From assembly GCA_017465475.1 (NCBI GenBank), contig JAFTWC010000037.1:1-64000 (forward strand): a stretch of 64,000 bases of DNA. The letters run 5' to 3'. The DNA is from Lachnospiraceae bacterium (lineage in GTDB: Bacteria > Bacillota > Clostridia > Lachnospirales > Lachnospiraceae). Below the pieces are notes generated by a model. That model had not been told where the DNA came from and did no database searches. It saw only the letters and a list, made by a program, of their open reading frames with translations. Of the stretch, positions 21,360 through 29,929 are shown in pieces; within the stretch, counting starts at the first letter, position 1; each line of letters starts with the position of its first letter. The translations under genes were made by a program, and so were the position numbers.

Positions 21360-22427
21360 TTGAGAAGAATTATGGTTGAATTTATCAAGGATGGCGACAT
21401 TCTTGCGAAAGACCTTTTTACGTCTTCCGGTGTAGTTCTAATGTCAGAAGGTACAAAATTAAAGCGGGAATATATGGGGCGTTTGTTGGAACTTGGAATT
21501 GATCAAGTGGTGATTAAGGAGGAAGATACAACAAACGAAGGTATTCTCGGAAGTATCATCGAAGAAGAGGTAAAAGCACAGTGTGAAACTATGGTGCGAA
21601 GCACCATTCAAAAATATGCGTATGCAGCTGAGGATCAGTTAAAAGAAATTGTGAAGGTTGCAGATGATTTGATTACTGAAATCTTAAATGAGCCGGAGAT
21701 TATGTATAATGTATCCTGTGTCAGAGAAAAGAGCAATCAGTTATACCTTCATTCCATTAATGTAGCTGCAATCTCTACCTTGATTGCATTACGTGCTAAG
21801 TTGCCGAAGAGAAAGGTAAGAGATATTACCATAGGTGCGCTTTTACATGATATTGGGTTTATGACAGTAACGGCAGATCTTTCAGAGCTGAATTTAGAAG
21901 CATGTGATGAGAAAGTACGAAAAGAAGTAATGCATCATGTGATTTATGGATATACTGATGTAGAGAAAAAAGAATGGGTTTCAAAAACTGTAAAGGATAT
22001 TATTTTACATCATCATGAGCGTCTGGATGGAACCGGATATCCGTTTCATAAGAAAGGGGAACAGTTAAAAACAGAGGTTCGCATTGTATCACTGTGTGAT
22101 CAGTTTGACAGTATGATATACGGGAATATGATGCCCCGTTCTAAGGTAAAAGATGCCATGGAATATTTACTGAGCCAGGCAGGGGTAAAGTTTGATTTTT
22201 CTCTGGTACAGTTATTTATGGAATCGGTGGCCGCATATCCCATTGGTATCACAGTGTTGACCAATGAAGGAGATACGGCAGTGGTGGTACGGCAAAATTA
22301 TAAATTTCCGACCAGACCGGTAATACGGTTGGTAAAGAATGCGGAAGGAATCTCATATGGGGAAAATGAGGAACGAGATTTGACAAAAGCTCTTACCTTA
22401 TTTATTGTAGATTCGGTAGAGTATTAG
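21360..22427 (+). CDS. HD-GYP domain protein, probable c-di-GMP phosphodiesterase
   Basis: A 355-residue protein. The start is TTG at 21360, 8 bp after AAAGGAG. Residues about 1-100 form an N-terminal region often seen with HD-GYP proteins (DUF3391-like position, uncertain). The HD-GYP domain spans about 125-300, with LYLHSINVAA, the HDIG core LLHDIGFM near 162, HHHERLDGTGYP near 220 and LCDQFDSM. The metal ligands of an active HD-GYP appear to be present. It probably hydrolyses cyclic di-GMP, in keeping with a motile organism. It lies 22 bp after the DUF4446 gene. Confidence 0.88.
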   Translation: MRRIMVEFIKDGDILAKDLFTSSGVVLMSEGTKLKREYMGRLLELGIDQVVIKEEDTTNEGILGSIIEEEVKAQCETMVRSTIQKYAYAAEDQLKEIVKVADDLITEILNEPEIMYNVSCVREKSNQLYLHSINVAAISTLIALRAKLPKRKVRDITIGALLHDIGFMTVTADLSELNLEACDEKVRKEVMHHVIYGYTDVEKKEWVSKTVKDIILHHHERLDGTGYPFHKKGEQLKTEVRIVSLCDQFDSMIYGNMMPRSKVKDAMEYLLSQAGVKFDFSLVQLFMESVAAYPIGITVLTNEGDTAVVVRQNYKFPTRPVIRLVKNAEGISYGENEERDLTKALTLFIVDSVEY

Positions 22428-22443
22428 AAAACGAGGTAATGGA

Positions 22444-23319
22444 ATGCATAGTTTCTTAAAAACAGTTGGTTTTCGTACCGTGACGAGCAGAAAAGATGTG
22501 GAACAGTTAGTAAAGCTTGTCATTGAACAGGGTGCGGAACAATATATGGCTACAACAGGAGAAAAAACATTATTTGCAGAGATTTTACTGGAAGTAGCAG
22601 AGAATGTGGGAGTAGCTCTTCGAGGGGAATATGATGAACAGGGGAATTTTCATATGGAACATTATTTCCCATATGTGAAAGGTACAAACACCAGTTCGAA
22701 AGAATCTGTTTTTATCAGTAAGAGAGTAGATACAGATGCGTATACCGGAATGTGTGATGATTATCGATTGGGAGTGTCTTTAATTTTCTATTTGCAAAAT
22801 GTAACGGATTATGTTTCTCAAGGATATCCGGAAGAACGAAGGGAACATCCGATTTCTTTGGCGGCACTAGCATCGGAGGGAAAGATTTTATTGCCTACAG
22901 TTTCTATGAAGGGAGCGCCAATACAGGAAACGGTAGATCCATCCGGAAGAACTAAGTTGATGGAAGCGGCCAGAAAAGGAGACAGGGAGGCTATGGAGGC
23001 ACTTACCATTGATGATATTGATTTGTATGCTCAAATCAGTAAGCGTTTAAAGAGTGAAGATATTTATTCCATTGTGGAAACCACATTTATTCCGTACGGT
23101 TCAGAGTCCGATAATTATACGATTCTTGCTATGATTGAGTCGGTGAAGGAATGTACCAATTATATTACCGGAGAAGAACTATATCTGATGGATTTAAAGT
23201 GTAATGAAGTTTGTTTCCCGGTTTGTATCAATAAGAAAGATTTATACGGAGAGCCGAAGGTTGGTCGTCGATTCCGGGGGAATATCTGGATGCAGGGTAC
23301 CGTAGATTTTGAACGTTAA
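22444..23319 (+). CDS. DUF3881-like protein of unknown function
   Basis: A 291-residue soluble protein starting MHSFLKTVGFRTVTSRKDVE. I place it in the Lachnospiraceae-type DUF3881 family from its opening and length, with moderate certainty. The N-terminal half carries a conserved HMEHYFPYVKG region, and the middle a SGRTKLMEAARKGDREAMEAL stretch resembling one ankyrin-like repeat. The end (FRGNIWMQGTVDFER) is a beta-rich segment. There is no signal peptide or membrane helix. It lies 16 bp after the HD-GYP gene and is probably the last gene of the parAB-linked unit. Confidence 0.7.
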   Translation: MHSFLKTVGFRTVTSRKDVEQLVKLVIEQGAEQYMATTGEKTLFAEILLEVAENVGVALRGEYDEQGNFHMEHYFPYVKGTNTSSKESVFISKRVDTDAYTGMCDDYRLGVSLIFYLQNVTDYVSQGYPEERREHPISLAALASEGKILLPTVSMKGAPIQETVDPSGRTKLMEAARKGDREAMEALTIDDIDLYAQISKRLKSEDIYSIVETTFIPYGSESDNYTILAMIESVKECTNYITGEELYLMDLKCNEVCFPVCINKKDLYGEPKVGRRFRGNIWMQGTVDFER

Positions 23320-23323
23320 ACGG

Positions 23324-23352
23324 TTGACGAATAGTCCAAATCATAGTAAAAT
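23324..23352 (+). promoter_or_regulatory. promoter of tRNA-Arg
   Basis: TTGACG (23324-23329), 17-bp spacer, TAAAAT (23347-23352), about 55 bp before the tRNA. The leader holds a weak AGAGG/CCTCT hairpin. Confidence 0.8.
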
Positions 23353-23407
23353 AGATAGGTGTCAAATGAGAGGCCCTTTGAACATTTTGAAGGATGTCCT
23401 CTGTTTT

Positions 23408-23479
23408 GTCGCTTTAGTTAAATGGATATAACAAGCCCCTCCTAAGGGCTAGTTGAGGGTTCGATTCCCCCAAGCGACG
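23408..23479 (+). tRNA. tRNA-Arg(CCU)
   Basis: A 72-nt cloverleaf. The acceptor GTCGCTT (23408-23414) pairs with AAGCGAC (23472-23478), with discriminator G. The anticodon stem AGCCC/GGGCT encloses loop CTCCTAA with anticodon CCU, which reads AGG. The T-loop is GGTTCGATTCC-like. CCA is not encoded. No integrated element follows it, although this tRNA is a common integration target. Confidence 0.95.
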
Positions 23480-23490
23480 TTACTTGATAA

Positions 23491-23527
23491 AGTCAAAACC
23501 TTTATTTATAATGGTTTTGGCTTTTTT
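23491..23527 (+). terminator. terminator after tRNA-Arg
   Basis: Stem AGTCAAAACC (23491-23500) with GGTTTTGGCT (23513-23522), an A/T loop, then TTTTT. It closes the tRNA-Arg transcript. Confidence 0.85.
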
Positions 23528-23551
23528 GATTAAGAAAAGAGCAAATACAAA

Positions 23552-23582
23552 AACACCCGCTGATAAAATATCAGCGGGTGTT
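23552..23582 (-). terminator. pckA terminator
   Basis: Perfect 14-bp stem AACACCCGCTGATA / TATCAGCGGGTGTT with a 3-nt loop. On the minus strand it is followed by a T-run, 24 bp beyond the pckA stop. Confidence 0.92.
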
Positions 23583-23605
23583 CTTATTTGTGAAACTTTA
23601 TAAAA

Positions 23606-25297
23606 TTACTTTAATTCGTCAACGAGCTTCTGAAGAGCTGCAAGAGCCTCATCCGGGAGCTTATCATAGCCGTCCTTAGCGGTTGCAAACTTAGCAACAG
23701 CATCTACACGGTTCTGCATAGCAGCCTTTAACTGAGCAAGGTAGTCAGCATCCTTCATATCCGGAGTAAATCCTTCCCAATCCATAATCTCGATGTCAGT
23801 AAACGGACCCCACTGAGTGAAGTTAGCCTTACCCTCAACGATAGCCTCTAAGATACCAAGAGTATCAGCCGGCTTAACCTTCTTGCCCATGAAATCACCG
23901 GTATTGATGATGTAGCAGTCAACGTTCTTCTCTTCAACTAACTTCTTGAACTTCACATAGTCGTTAGCAAGCGGGTAGGTTCTGAACGGGTTAGCGTACG
24001 GAACGATACGAAGAGCATTTAAGTCGGTACCTGCAGCAACACGCTCTGCGGTGGAAGTCTTGGTTGCGAGAGTTGCACCCATTACGGAAGCAAGAGCAGC
24101 ACCCTTTAACTTAACTACCGGCGGAATGGTCGGATCCTTCATGATCCAGAAAATGGAGTTAACCGGGGAATCAATCTTGTCTACGCGGTTCGGAGACCAA
24201 AGCTTAGACTTAATTGCACGACCGTTACCGTTACGGATATCTTCGGTTACAAGCTGAATCTTGCCGTCCTCGTCCAAAGTAGCGGAGCAGTTCTGAGCGG
24301 ATAACAAATACTTGTTGTCCGGGCAGCCGGTCGGGTAGTCAGCAGTCTTATCAAAGTAAGTCGGCTCAAGAGCGATGGAAGAACAGGTGTCAGAGTTGAT
24401 GATGAATGCGTCATCATGAAGAACGGTAACACCGTACTTACCGCCGTGCTTAGCATGGGTTAAAGTAGACTTACCGGAACCGGAAAGACCGAATACGGAA
24501 GCAACATACTTGGAACCGTCAGCTAAGGTGTACTCCTTCTGTCCGCCGTGGCAGGAAGCGTAACCGTTACGGTTAGCGATAGCCCAAGCCATGGTGAGGG
24601 TACCCTTCTTGTGCTCACCGAAGTACTTCATACCAAGGATAGCAGCACAGTTTTCATTGGTGTCGAAATAGCAAAGAGTAAGCGGATCGCTTAAGCAGCT
24701 ATAATCAACGTCCGGACGATTGCCCGGTACCCACTGCGGATCGGAGAAAATGTAGATGTCAGCTTCCTTACCATCACCAACCGGCTTGGAATTCTTGTAC
24801 ATCTTTACATACTCATCGGACATATACTGGAAGTTAATCATCCAGTTGTATAACAGATTCTCTTCTCCTTCCGGAATTAAGAGATGTGCCTTTACCATAA
24901 ACTCTTCGTCAAGACCAACGAAACACTCAGCGTGATACATAGTCTTCCAACGAGTCTCGTAAATAGCATCCATAACTACCTTATCAAGCTTAGTATCATC
25001 TACGCCCGGCTCGCCCTTAATACGACGTGCGGTAGCGTAACGACCGGTAACAGCACCGTCGTTGAATAATAAAACCTTTGCATCCTTTTCAAGACCGAAC
25101 TCTTCGCCTCTGTAAATCGGCATATCGGTAACGATGGTTCCCGGAGAGTTCTTTGCAAGATCATAAGCTTCCTTTAAGGTGTTAACCTTTACTACATTGT
25201 TGCCGTAAAAAGCGGCTTCGATGATGGAACGGGTTCTGGAGAAACCTACTTTTCCTGCACCGATTTCTTCGTGCTTGTAATAAGCCTTTGTTGACAT
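23606..25297 (-). CDS. pckA: phosphoenolpyruvate carboxykinase (ATP)
   Basis: Interconverts oxaloacetate plus ATP with PEP, CO2 and ADP. In anaerobic fermenters it often runs toward oxaloacetate for succinate/propionate or anaplerosis. It has 563 residues, slightly longer than the common 530. The kinase-1a P-loop is GLSGSGKSTLTH near residue 270, metal/substrate residues are in VLHDDAFII near 290, and the adenine-binding region is in RIVPYANPFRTY near 435. A C-terminal extension contains a helical Ala/Lys-rich tail. It is transcribed alone: a consensus promoter lies upstream and a strong terminator downstream. Confidence 0.95.
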   Translation of the reverse strand: MSTKAYYKHEEIGAGKVGFSRTRSIIEAAFYGNNVVKVNTLKEAYDLAKNSPGTIVTDMPIYRGEEFGLEKDAKVLLFNDGAVTGRYATARRIKGEPGVDDTKLDKVVMDAIYETRWKTMYHAECFVGLDEEFMVKAHLLIPEGEENLLYNWMINFQYMSDEYVKMYKNSKPVGDGKEADIYIFSDPQWVPGNRPDVDYSCLSDPLTLCYFDTNENCAAILGMKYFGEHKKGTLTMAWAIANRNGYASCHGGQKEYTLADGSKYVASVFGLSGSGKSTLTHAKHGGKYGVTVLHDDAFIINSDTCSSIALEPTYFDKTADYPTGCPDNKYLLSAQNCSATLDEDGKIQLVTEDIRNGNGRAIKSKLWSPNRVDKIDSPVNSIFWIMKDPTIPPVVKLKGAALASVMGATLATKTSTAERVAAGTDLNALRIVPYANPFRTYPLANDYVKFKKLVEEKNVDCYIINTGDFMGKKVKPADTLGILEAIVEGKANFTQWGPFTDIEIMDWEGFTPDMKDADYLAQLKAAMQNRVDAVAKFATAKDGYDKLPDEALAALQKLVDELK

Positions 25298-25373
25298 GTG
25301 AAATCCTCCTGTCTTTGAAATAATTAAAAGTAATATATAAATATATTATAATTACCAAACGTACACCACAATA

Positions 25374-25402
25374 ATTATATCGTGGGATTATGTAAATGTC
25401 AA
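25374..25402 (-). promoter_or_regulatory. pckA promoter
   Basis: On the minus strand TTGACA (25397-25402), 17 bp, TATAAT (25374-25379). An inverted CCAAAC/GTTTGG pair flanks it (about 25353 and 25404), a possible operator. The leader is about 75 nt and A/T-rich, ending in AGGAGG. Confidence 0.88.
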
Positions 25403-25467
25403 GGTTTGGAAACGGTTTTTGCGTTTATTTGAGTAAGAATACGAACATATAAAAAAATATGAATTCG

Positions 25468-26646
25468 CTATCTCCCGCCTAAACGGAATTTAAAATCATC
25501 GTATCCGAACTGAGCTAAGAGTTTATAGGTGCCGTCACTGTTTGCAACCCAAATATCCGGAAGGGGCATTCCGTTAAAGGTATTGTTTTTATAAGTGGAA
25601 TAAATGGCCATATCTTCATATAATAAGTGGTCGCCTTCGGAAAGGGTTGTATCGAAGCTGTAGTCACCTACCACATCTCCCGCTAAGCAGGTCGGTCCCG
25701 CGAAACGGTAGGTATATTTTTTTTCTTCAGCTTCGCCGGATGAATACAGCGGCGGACGATATGGCATTTCAATCACATCCGGAGTGTGACAAGCCGGTGA
25801 CATGTCATGGATGGCAATGGTAATATCTTTGTTTGTCACCACATCCAGGACCCGGGTAAGAAGATATCCTGCATTTAATGCTACTGCTTCTCCCGGTTCC
25901 AAATAAATATCCAGAGAAAAGGTATTTTTCATATGCGAAATGCAGTTCTTTAAACGTTCCACGTTATACCCCGGTCGGGTAATATGATGTCCGCCCCCCA
26001 TGTTTAGCCATTTAAGCTTGGATAAAATAAATCCGAAATTTTCTTCTACGGCGATTAAAGTTTGTTCCAGTGCATCGGAATCCTGTTCACAAAGGGTATG
26101 AAAATGAAGTCCGTCTAAAAGGGCAACATATTCAGGAGTCAGTTCCTGCTGCCATTGGGCAAGGGTAGTACCCAGACGACTTCCCGGCGCACAAGGATCA
26201 TAGATGGCGTGACCGTCCTGGGTTGAGCATTCCGGGTTAATGCGAAGTCCGATTTCTTTTCCGGCATTTTTGGCCTTTACTCCAAACTTCTTTAATTGGG
26301 CCGGACTGTTAAAGACGATATGGTCTGCGTACAGAAGCAGTTCGTCAAAGTCCTCCTCCCGGTAAGCGGCACAAAATACATGACACTCTTTATGAGGCAT
26401 TTCCTCTGCGCCCAATCGGGCCTCATAGAGGCCGCTGGCTTCGGTACCGGCAAGGAAAGGCGCTAATACCGGATAAAGGTCAAAGTTTGAAAAGGCCTTT
26501 TGGGCTAACAGAATTTTGCAGCCGGTTTCGTCCTGAATCTGTTTTAATAATTTACCGTTTTCTATGAGTTTTGCTTCGTCAATGATGTAGCAAGGTGTCG
26601 GCAGTCCCGATGAAAGTAAACGGTCTTGAATGGAGCGGTGATTCAT
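25468..26646 (-). CDS. nspC: carboxynorspermidine/carboxyspermidine decarboxylase
   Basis: PLP-dependent fold-III decarboxylase that removes CO2 from carboxyspermidine (or carboxynorspermidine), the last step of the aspartate-semialdehyde route. It has 392 residues from the ATG at 26646, which follows GGAAGG; upstream in-frame codons lack a site. PCYIIDEAKL opens the alanine-racemase-like barrel, and the PLP lysine is in ILLAQKAFSNF near residue 47. HFHTLCEQ and LNMGGGHHIT are typical. The C-terminal beta domain has AGPTCLAGDVVGDY. It is the last gene of the polyamine operon, 105 bp after the dehydrogenase. Carboxyaminopropylagmatine is another possible substrate. Confidence 0.92.
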   Translation of the reverse strand: MNHRSIQDRLLSSGLPTPCYIIDEAKLIENGKLLKQIQDETGCKILLAQKAFSNFDLYPVLAPFLAGTEASGLYEARLGAEEMPHKECHVFCAAYREEDFDELLLYADHIVFNSPAQLKKFGVKAKNAGKEIGLRINPECSTQDGHAIYDPCAPGSRLGTTLAQWQQELTPEYVALLDGLHFHTLCEQDSDALEQTLIAVEENFGFILSKLKWLNMGGGHHITRPGYNVERLKNCISHMKNTFSLDIYLEPGEAVALNAGYLLTRVLDVVTNKDITIAIHDMSPACHTPDVIEMPYRPPLYSSGEAEEKKYTYRFAGPTCLAGDVVGDYSFDTTLSEGDHLLYEDMAIYSTYKNNTFNGMPLPDIWVANSDGTYKLLAQFGYDDFKFRLGGR

Positions 26647-26751
26647 AGTCTTATTTTCCTTCCGCTTATTATAAAGTATCAAAGTATAGTTTTGCGGATT
26701 GCTTCTTACGTTTGCTCGAAACAATCCGCATTTTTAACGACATGTTAATAG

Positions 26752-28011
26752 TTAATCGACGAGTACCGGAGTATGGCTTTCCTGATGCGGAAGACCATAT
26801 TTATCCAGTGCTTCAATGTACGGATCCGGATCAAATTCTTCTACGGTATACACACCTGCTTTGTTCCACTTGCCGGTGAGAAGCATGAGAGCTCCGCACA
26901 TTGCCGGAACGCCGGTAGTGTAGGAAATTGCCTGGGATTCTACTTCTTTGTAGCATTCCTCGTGGTCGCAAACATTGTAGATGTAATAGGTCTTTTCCTT
27001 ACCGTCCTTTTTACCGGTGAAGATGCAACCGATGTTGGTCTTACCCTTGGTACGCGGTCCCAAGGTAGCCGGGTCCGGCAAAAGAGCCTTCAAAAACTGA
27101 ATCGGAACAATTTCTTTTCCTTCGTACATAATCGGAGTGGTAGAAAGCATACCCACATTTTCCAAACACTTCATATGAGTTAAGTAGCTCTGTCCGAAGG
27201 TCATAAAGAAACGGATGCGCTTTACCCCCGGAATGTTTTTTGCCAGAGATTCAATTTCCTCGTGATGAAGGAGATACATATCCTTCTGACCAACTTCAGC
27301 AAAGTTGTACTCTCTCTTAATGCTCATGGCCGGAATCTCTATCCATTTGCCGTTCTCCCAGTAACTGCCCGGAGCAGACACTTCGCGAAGATTGATTTCC
27401 GGGTTAAAGTTGGTGGCGAACGGATAGCCGTGGTCGCCGCCGTTACAGTCTAAAATATCGATGGTATCAATTTCGTCGAATTCATGCTTTAATGCATAAG
27501 CGCAGTATGCCTGAGTAACACCCGGGTCAAATCCGGAACCAAGCAGTGCGGTAAGCCCTGCAGCTTTAAACTTTTCCTGATATGCCCACTGCCAGGAGTA
27601 ATCAAAGTAAGCGGAGAAGCCTTCTTCCTTACAACGCTTGTCATAGATAGCGCGCCATTCCGGATCATCAATGTTTTCCGGCTCATAGTTTGCGGTATCC
27701 ATGTAATTCACACCACAGGCAAGGCAGGCATCCATAATGGTAAGATCCTGATACGGAAGGGCAATGTTCATCACCAAATCCGGCTTATAGGAATTGATTA
27801 ATGTAATGACCTCCTCGGTTTTGTCCGCATCTACCTGTGCGGTGGTAATCTTAGTTGCGGTCTTGTCCGCAAGCTTTGCAGCCAGTGCATCGCATTTGGA
27901 TTTGGTTCTGCTGGCAATACAGATCTCCGTAAAAACTTCGCTTACCTGACAACACTTCTGAATTGCTACGGAAGCCACACCGCCGCAGCCGATAATTAAT
28001 ACTCTGCTCAT
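26752..28011 (-). CDS. carboxy(nor)spermidine dehydrogenase (saccharopine-dehydrogenase fold)
   Basis: NAD(P)H-dependent reductase that condenses aspartate semialdehyde with a diamine (putrescine, diaminopropane or agmatine) to give the carboxy-triamine. It has 419 residues. The Rossmann motif VLIIGCGGVASVAIQ is at the N-terminus. DTANYEPEN, LGSGFDPGVTQAYCAYA and DGGDHGYPFATNFNPE-like segments (here CNGGDHGYPFATN) match the Lys9/CASDH family. A RBS (GCGAGGAT) precedes the ATG. Its partner decarboxylase lies 105 bp downstream. Substrate choice cannot be read from sequence alone. Confidence 0.92.
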   Translation of the reverse strand: MSRVLIIGCGGVASVAIQKCCQVSEVFTEICIASRTKSKCDALAAKLADKTATKITTAQVDADKTEEVITLINSYKPDLVMNIALPYQDLTIMDACLACGVNYMDTANYEPENIDDPEWRAIYDKRCKEEGFSAYFDYSWQWAYQEKFKAAGLTALLGSGFDPGVTQAYCAYALKHEFDEIDTIDILDCNGGDHGYPFATNFNPEINLREVSAPGSYWENGKWIEIPAMSIKREYNFAEVGQKDMYLLHHEEIESLAKNIPGVKRIRFFMTFGQSYLTHMKCLENVGMLSTTPIMYEGKEIVPIQFLKALLPDPATLGPRTKGKTNIGCIFTGKKDGKEKTYYIYNVCDHEECYKEVESQAISYTTGVPAMCGALMLLTGKWNKAGVYTVEEFDPDPYIEALDKYGLPHQESHTPVLVD

Positions 28012-28091
28012 TTTTTATCCTCGCTTTTCTTAGTTAGATTTTGTTTGTATGTATTAGGGACAGGCACATTTGCATGATACTGTACCGTTTC

Positions 28092-28961
28092 TTACTTCTG
28101 TCCTTTGTTTTGTTTTTTCAATAATGCCAGCATTAGTTCTCGTACTACTTTACAAGCCAGTGCGGTGCTGGCGCCGCTTTGATCTAACATGGGGCTTAAC
28201 TCGTTGACATCTGCGGCAACGACATTTGCTTTGCATACGGTTTCTAAAGCATCAAGGAGCTCAAGGAAGGTAACACCTCCTGCCTCCGGAGTTCCGGTAC
28301 CCGGAAATGCGGAAGGATCTAAACAGTCCAAATCAATGGTAAAGTAAATCGGTGCATCTCCGATTGCTTCGATGGATTCTTTCAAACCGTTAAAATTAAA
28401 CTTATGTAAGTCGGTATGCTCCTTTGCAAACCGGAATTCATCCCGTTCACCGCTGCGGATACAAAACTGGTGAATTCGGCCGTCTCCGATCAGGTCATGA
28501 CAGCGACGGATGACGCAGGCGTGACTTAACTTTGCACCCAAATAGTCATCCCTTAAATCCGTGTGAGCATCGAAATGAACAACGTGCAGGTCCGGATATT
28601 TTTCTAAAACAGCCCGGAACGCGCCAAGGGTTACTAAATGTTCACCGCCAAGTAACAGCGGAAATTTATCATCCTGCAAGATTTCTTTGGCTGTCTCTTC
28701 AATATCGTCTAAGGCAACCTCGGAGGAGCCGAAGCAAAGCTCCAGGTCGCCCGCATCAAACACTTCATAGTCGGTTAAATCCTCATCCTGATAAGGGCTG
28801 TAAGTTTCCAGGCCGAAGCTTTCGTGCCGGATGGCGGAAGAGCCGTACCGGGTGCCCGGACGGTAACTGGTGGTGCTGTCAAAAGGAGCACCAAAGAGGA
28901 CCAAAGAGGCATCCTCATAGTCGGCATCACAGCCGATAAAGGTTTCAATGTTCTTTTTCAT
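28092..28961 (-). CDS. speB: agmatinase / ureohydrolase
   Basis: Binuclear Mn2+ ureohydrolase that converts agmatine to putrescine and urea. It has 289 residues, normal. The metal ligands are visible in GGEHLVTLG, HFDAHTDLRDDY and FTIDLDCLDPSAFPGTG. It fits downstream of an arginine decarboxylase in the same operon, 34 bp after speE. The enzyme could alternatively or additionally hydrolyse an aminopropylated agmatine (inference from operon content). A RBS (AAAGG) precedes the ATG. Confidence 0.94.
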   Translation of the reverse strand: MKKNIETFIGCDADYEDASLVLFGAPFDSTTSYRPGTRYGSSAIRHESFGLETYSPYQDEDLTDYEVFDAGDLELCFGSSEVALDDIEETAKEILQDDKFPLLLGGEHLVTLGAFRAVLEKYPDLHVVHFDAHTDLRDDYLGAKLSHACVIRRCHDLIGDGRIHQFCIRSGERDEFRFAKEHTDLHKFNFNGLKESIEAIGDAPIYFTIDLDCLDPSAFPGTGTPEAGGVTFLELLDALETVCKANVVAADVNELSPMLDQSGASTALACKVVRELMLALLKKQNKGQK

Positions 28962-28995
28962 AGAAAGGTCTCCGTATGTTGATTTCTTTGTTGTA

Positions 28996-29850
28996 TTATG
29001 ATTCCACGGCTTCCAGCATTTCCTCTAAAAATGCCGGAAGGTAGAACGCACCCTTATGTAAGTTGGTGGTGTAATATTTTGTGCGGAGCTGCAACTTATT
29101 CCATCCTTCCGCATTTAGGTCATCCAACGGATGATACTTTTTGCTGGCAAATCCGAAGAGCCAGTAGCCTGCGGCATAGGTGGGGATGTGGGCCTGATAC
29201 ACGCGGCTGATCGGAAATGTAGCAACAATACGCTGGTGACTTCGCTGCATGGCCTCCGCATCTTGTTTGTAGAACGGACTTCCCTGCTGGTTTACCATTA
29301 TGCCGTCTTCGCGAAGTGCCTTGTAGCAGTTTCCGTAAAATTCCTTTGTGAACAGACCTTCCGACGGACCGTACGGGTCATTGGAGTCAACGATAATCAG
29401 GTCATATTCGTTTTCGCAGTAGCGGATAAATTTCAAAGCATTTTCATAGTGGATGTTTACCCGACGGTCATCCAGCTGGCAGGTGTTTCCCGGCAGATAT
29501 TGACGACAGGCTTCCACTACCATGGGGTCCATTTCCACCAAATCAATGTGCTTTAACCGTTCATAGCGGGTCAGTTCCTTTACCACACCGCCGTCACCGG
29601 CTCCGATAACCAAAACCTTTTCGATTCCCGGATGTACCGCCATGGGAACGTGAACAATCATTTCATTATAGATAAAGGCGTCTCGTTCCGTTAACATAAT
29701 ATTTCCGTCCAGAGAAAGAATTCGGCCGAACTCTTCACTGTCAAAAATGTCGATTCTCTGGTAATCGCTTTCATTGCAAAAAAGCTGTTTCTTTATGCGG
29801 ATGCTGAGTTTTACATCCGGCGTATGTTTTTCACTAAACCATAAATCCAT
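28996..29850 (-). CDS. speE: spermidine synthase-family aminopropyltransferase
   Basis: Transfers an aminopropyl group from decarboxylated SAM to an amine acceptor. It has 284 residues, normal. LTERDAFIYNEMIVHVP near residue 52 and the SAM-type loop VLVIGAGDGGVVKELTRY near 80 are conserved. DSNDPYGPSEGLFTKEFY near 153 holds the catalytic Asp. No SAM decarboxylase (speD) is in the window. Its presence beside a complete dehydrogenase/decarboxylase pair is redundant for spermidine alone, so the acceptor may be different (agmatine or spermidine). It follows speA by 79 bp. Confidence 0.93.
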   Translation of the reverse strand: MDLWFSEKHTPDVKLSIRIKKQLFCNESDYQRIDIFDSEEFGRILSLDGNIMLTERDAFIYNEMIVHVPMAVHPGIEKVLVIGAGDGGVVKELTRYERLKHIDLVEMDPMVVEACRQYLPGNTCQLDDRRVNIHYENALKFIRYCENEYDLIIVDSNDPYGPSEGLFTKEFYGNCYKALREDGIMVNQQGSPFYKQDAEAMQRSHQRIVATFPISRVYQAHIPTYAAGYWLFGFASKKYHPLDDLNAEGWNKLQLRTKYYTTNLHKGAFYLPAFLEEMLEAVES

Positions 29851-29929
29851 GGGGAACCTCCCTGTGTTGTTGTGTAGTACCTGTGTATAAGTAGTTCCGT
29901 TTTAAAAATCCGATGGGGATAAATGTGTG

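Noticed and set aside
23353-23407. Possible short peptide frame between the tRNA-Arg promoter and the tRNA
   Set aside because: No ribosome site with proper spacing; it is a tRNA leader.
23408-23479. tRNA-Arg as an integration site for a mobile element
   Set aside because: No repeated tRNA 3' end and no integrase were seen; ordinary chromosomal genes follow.
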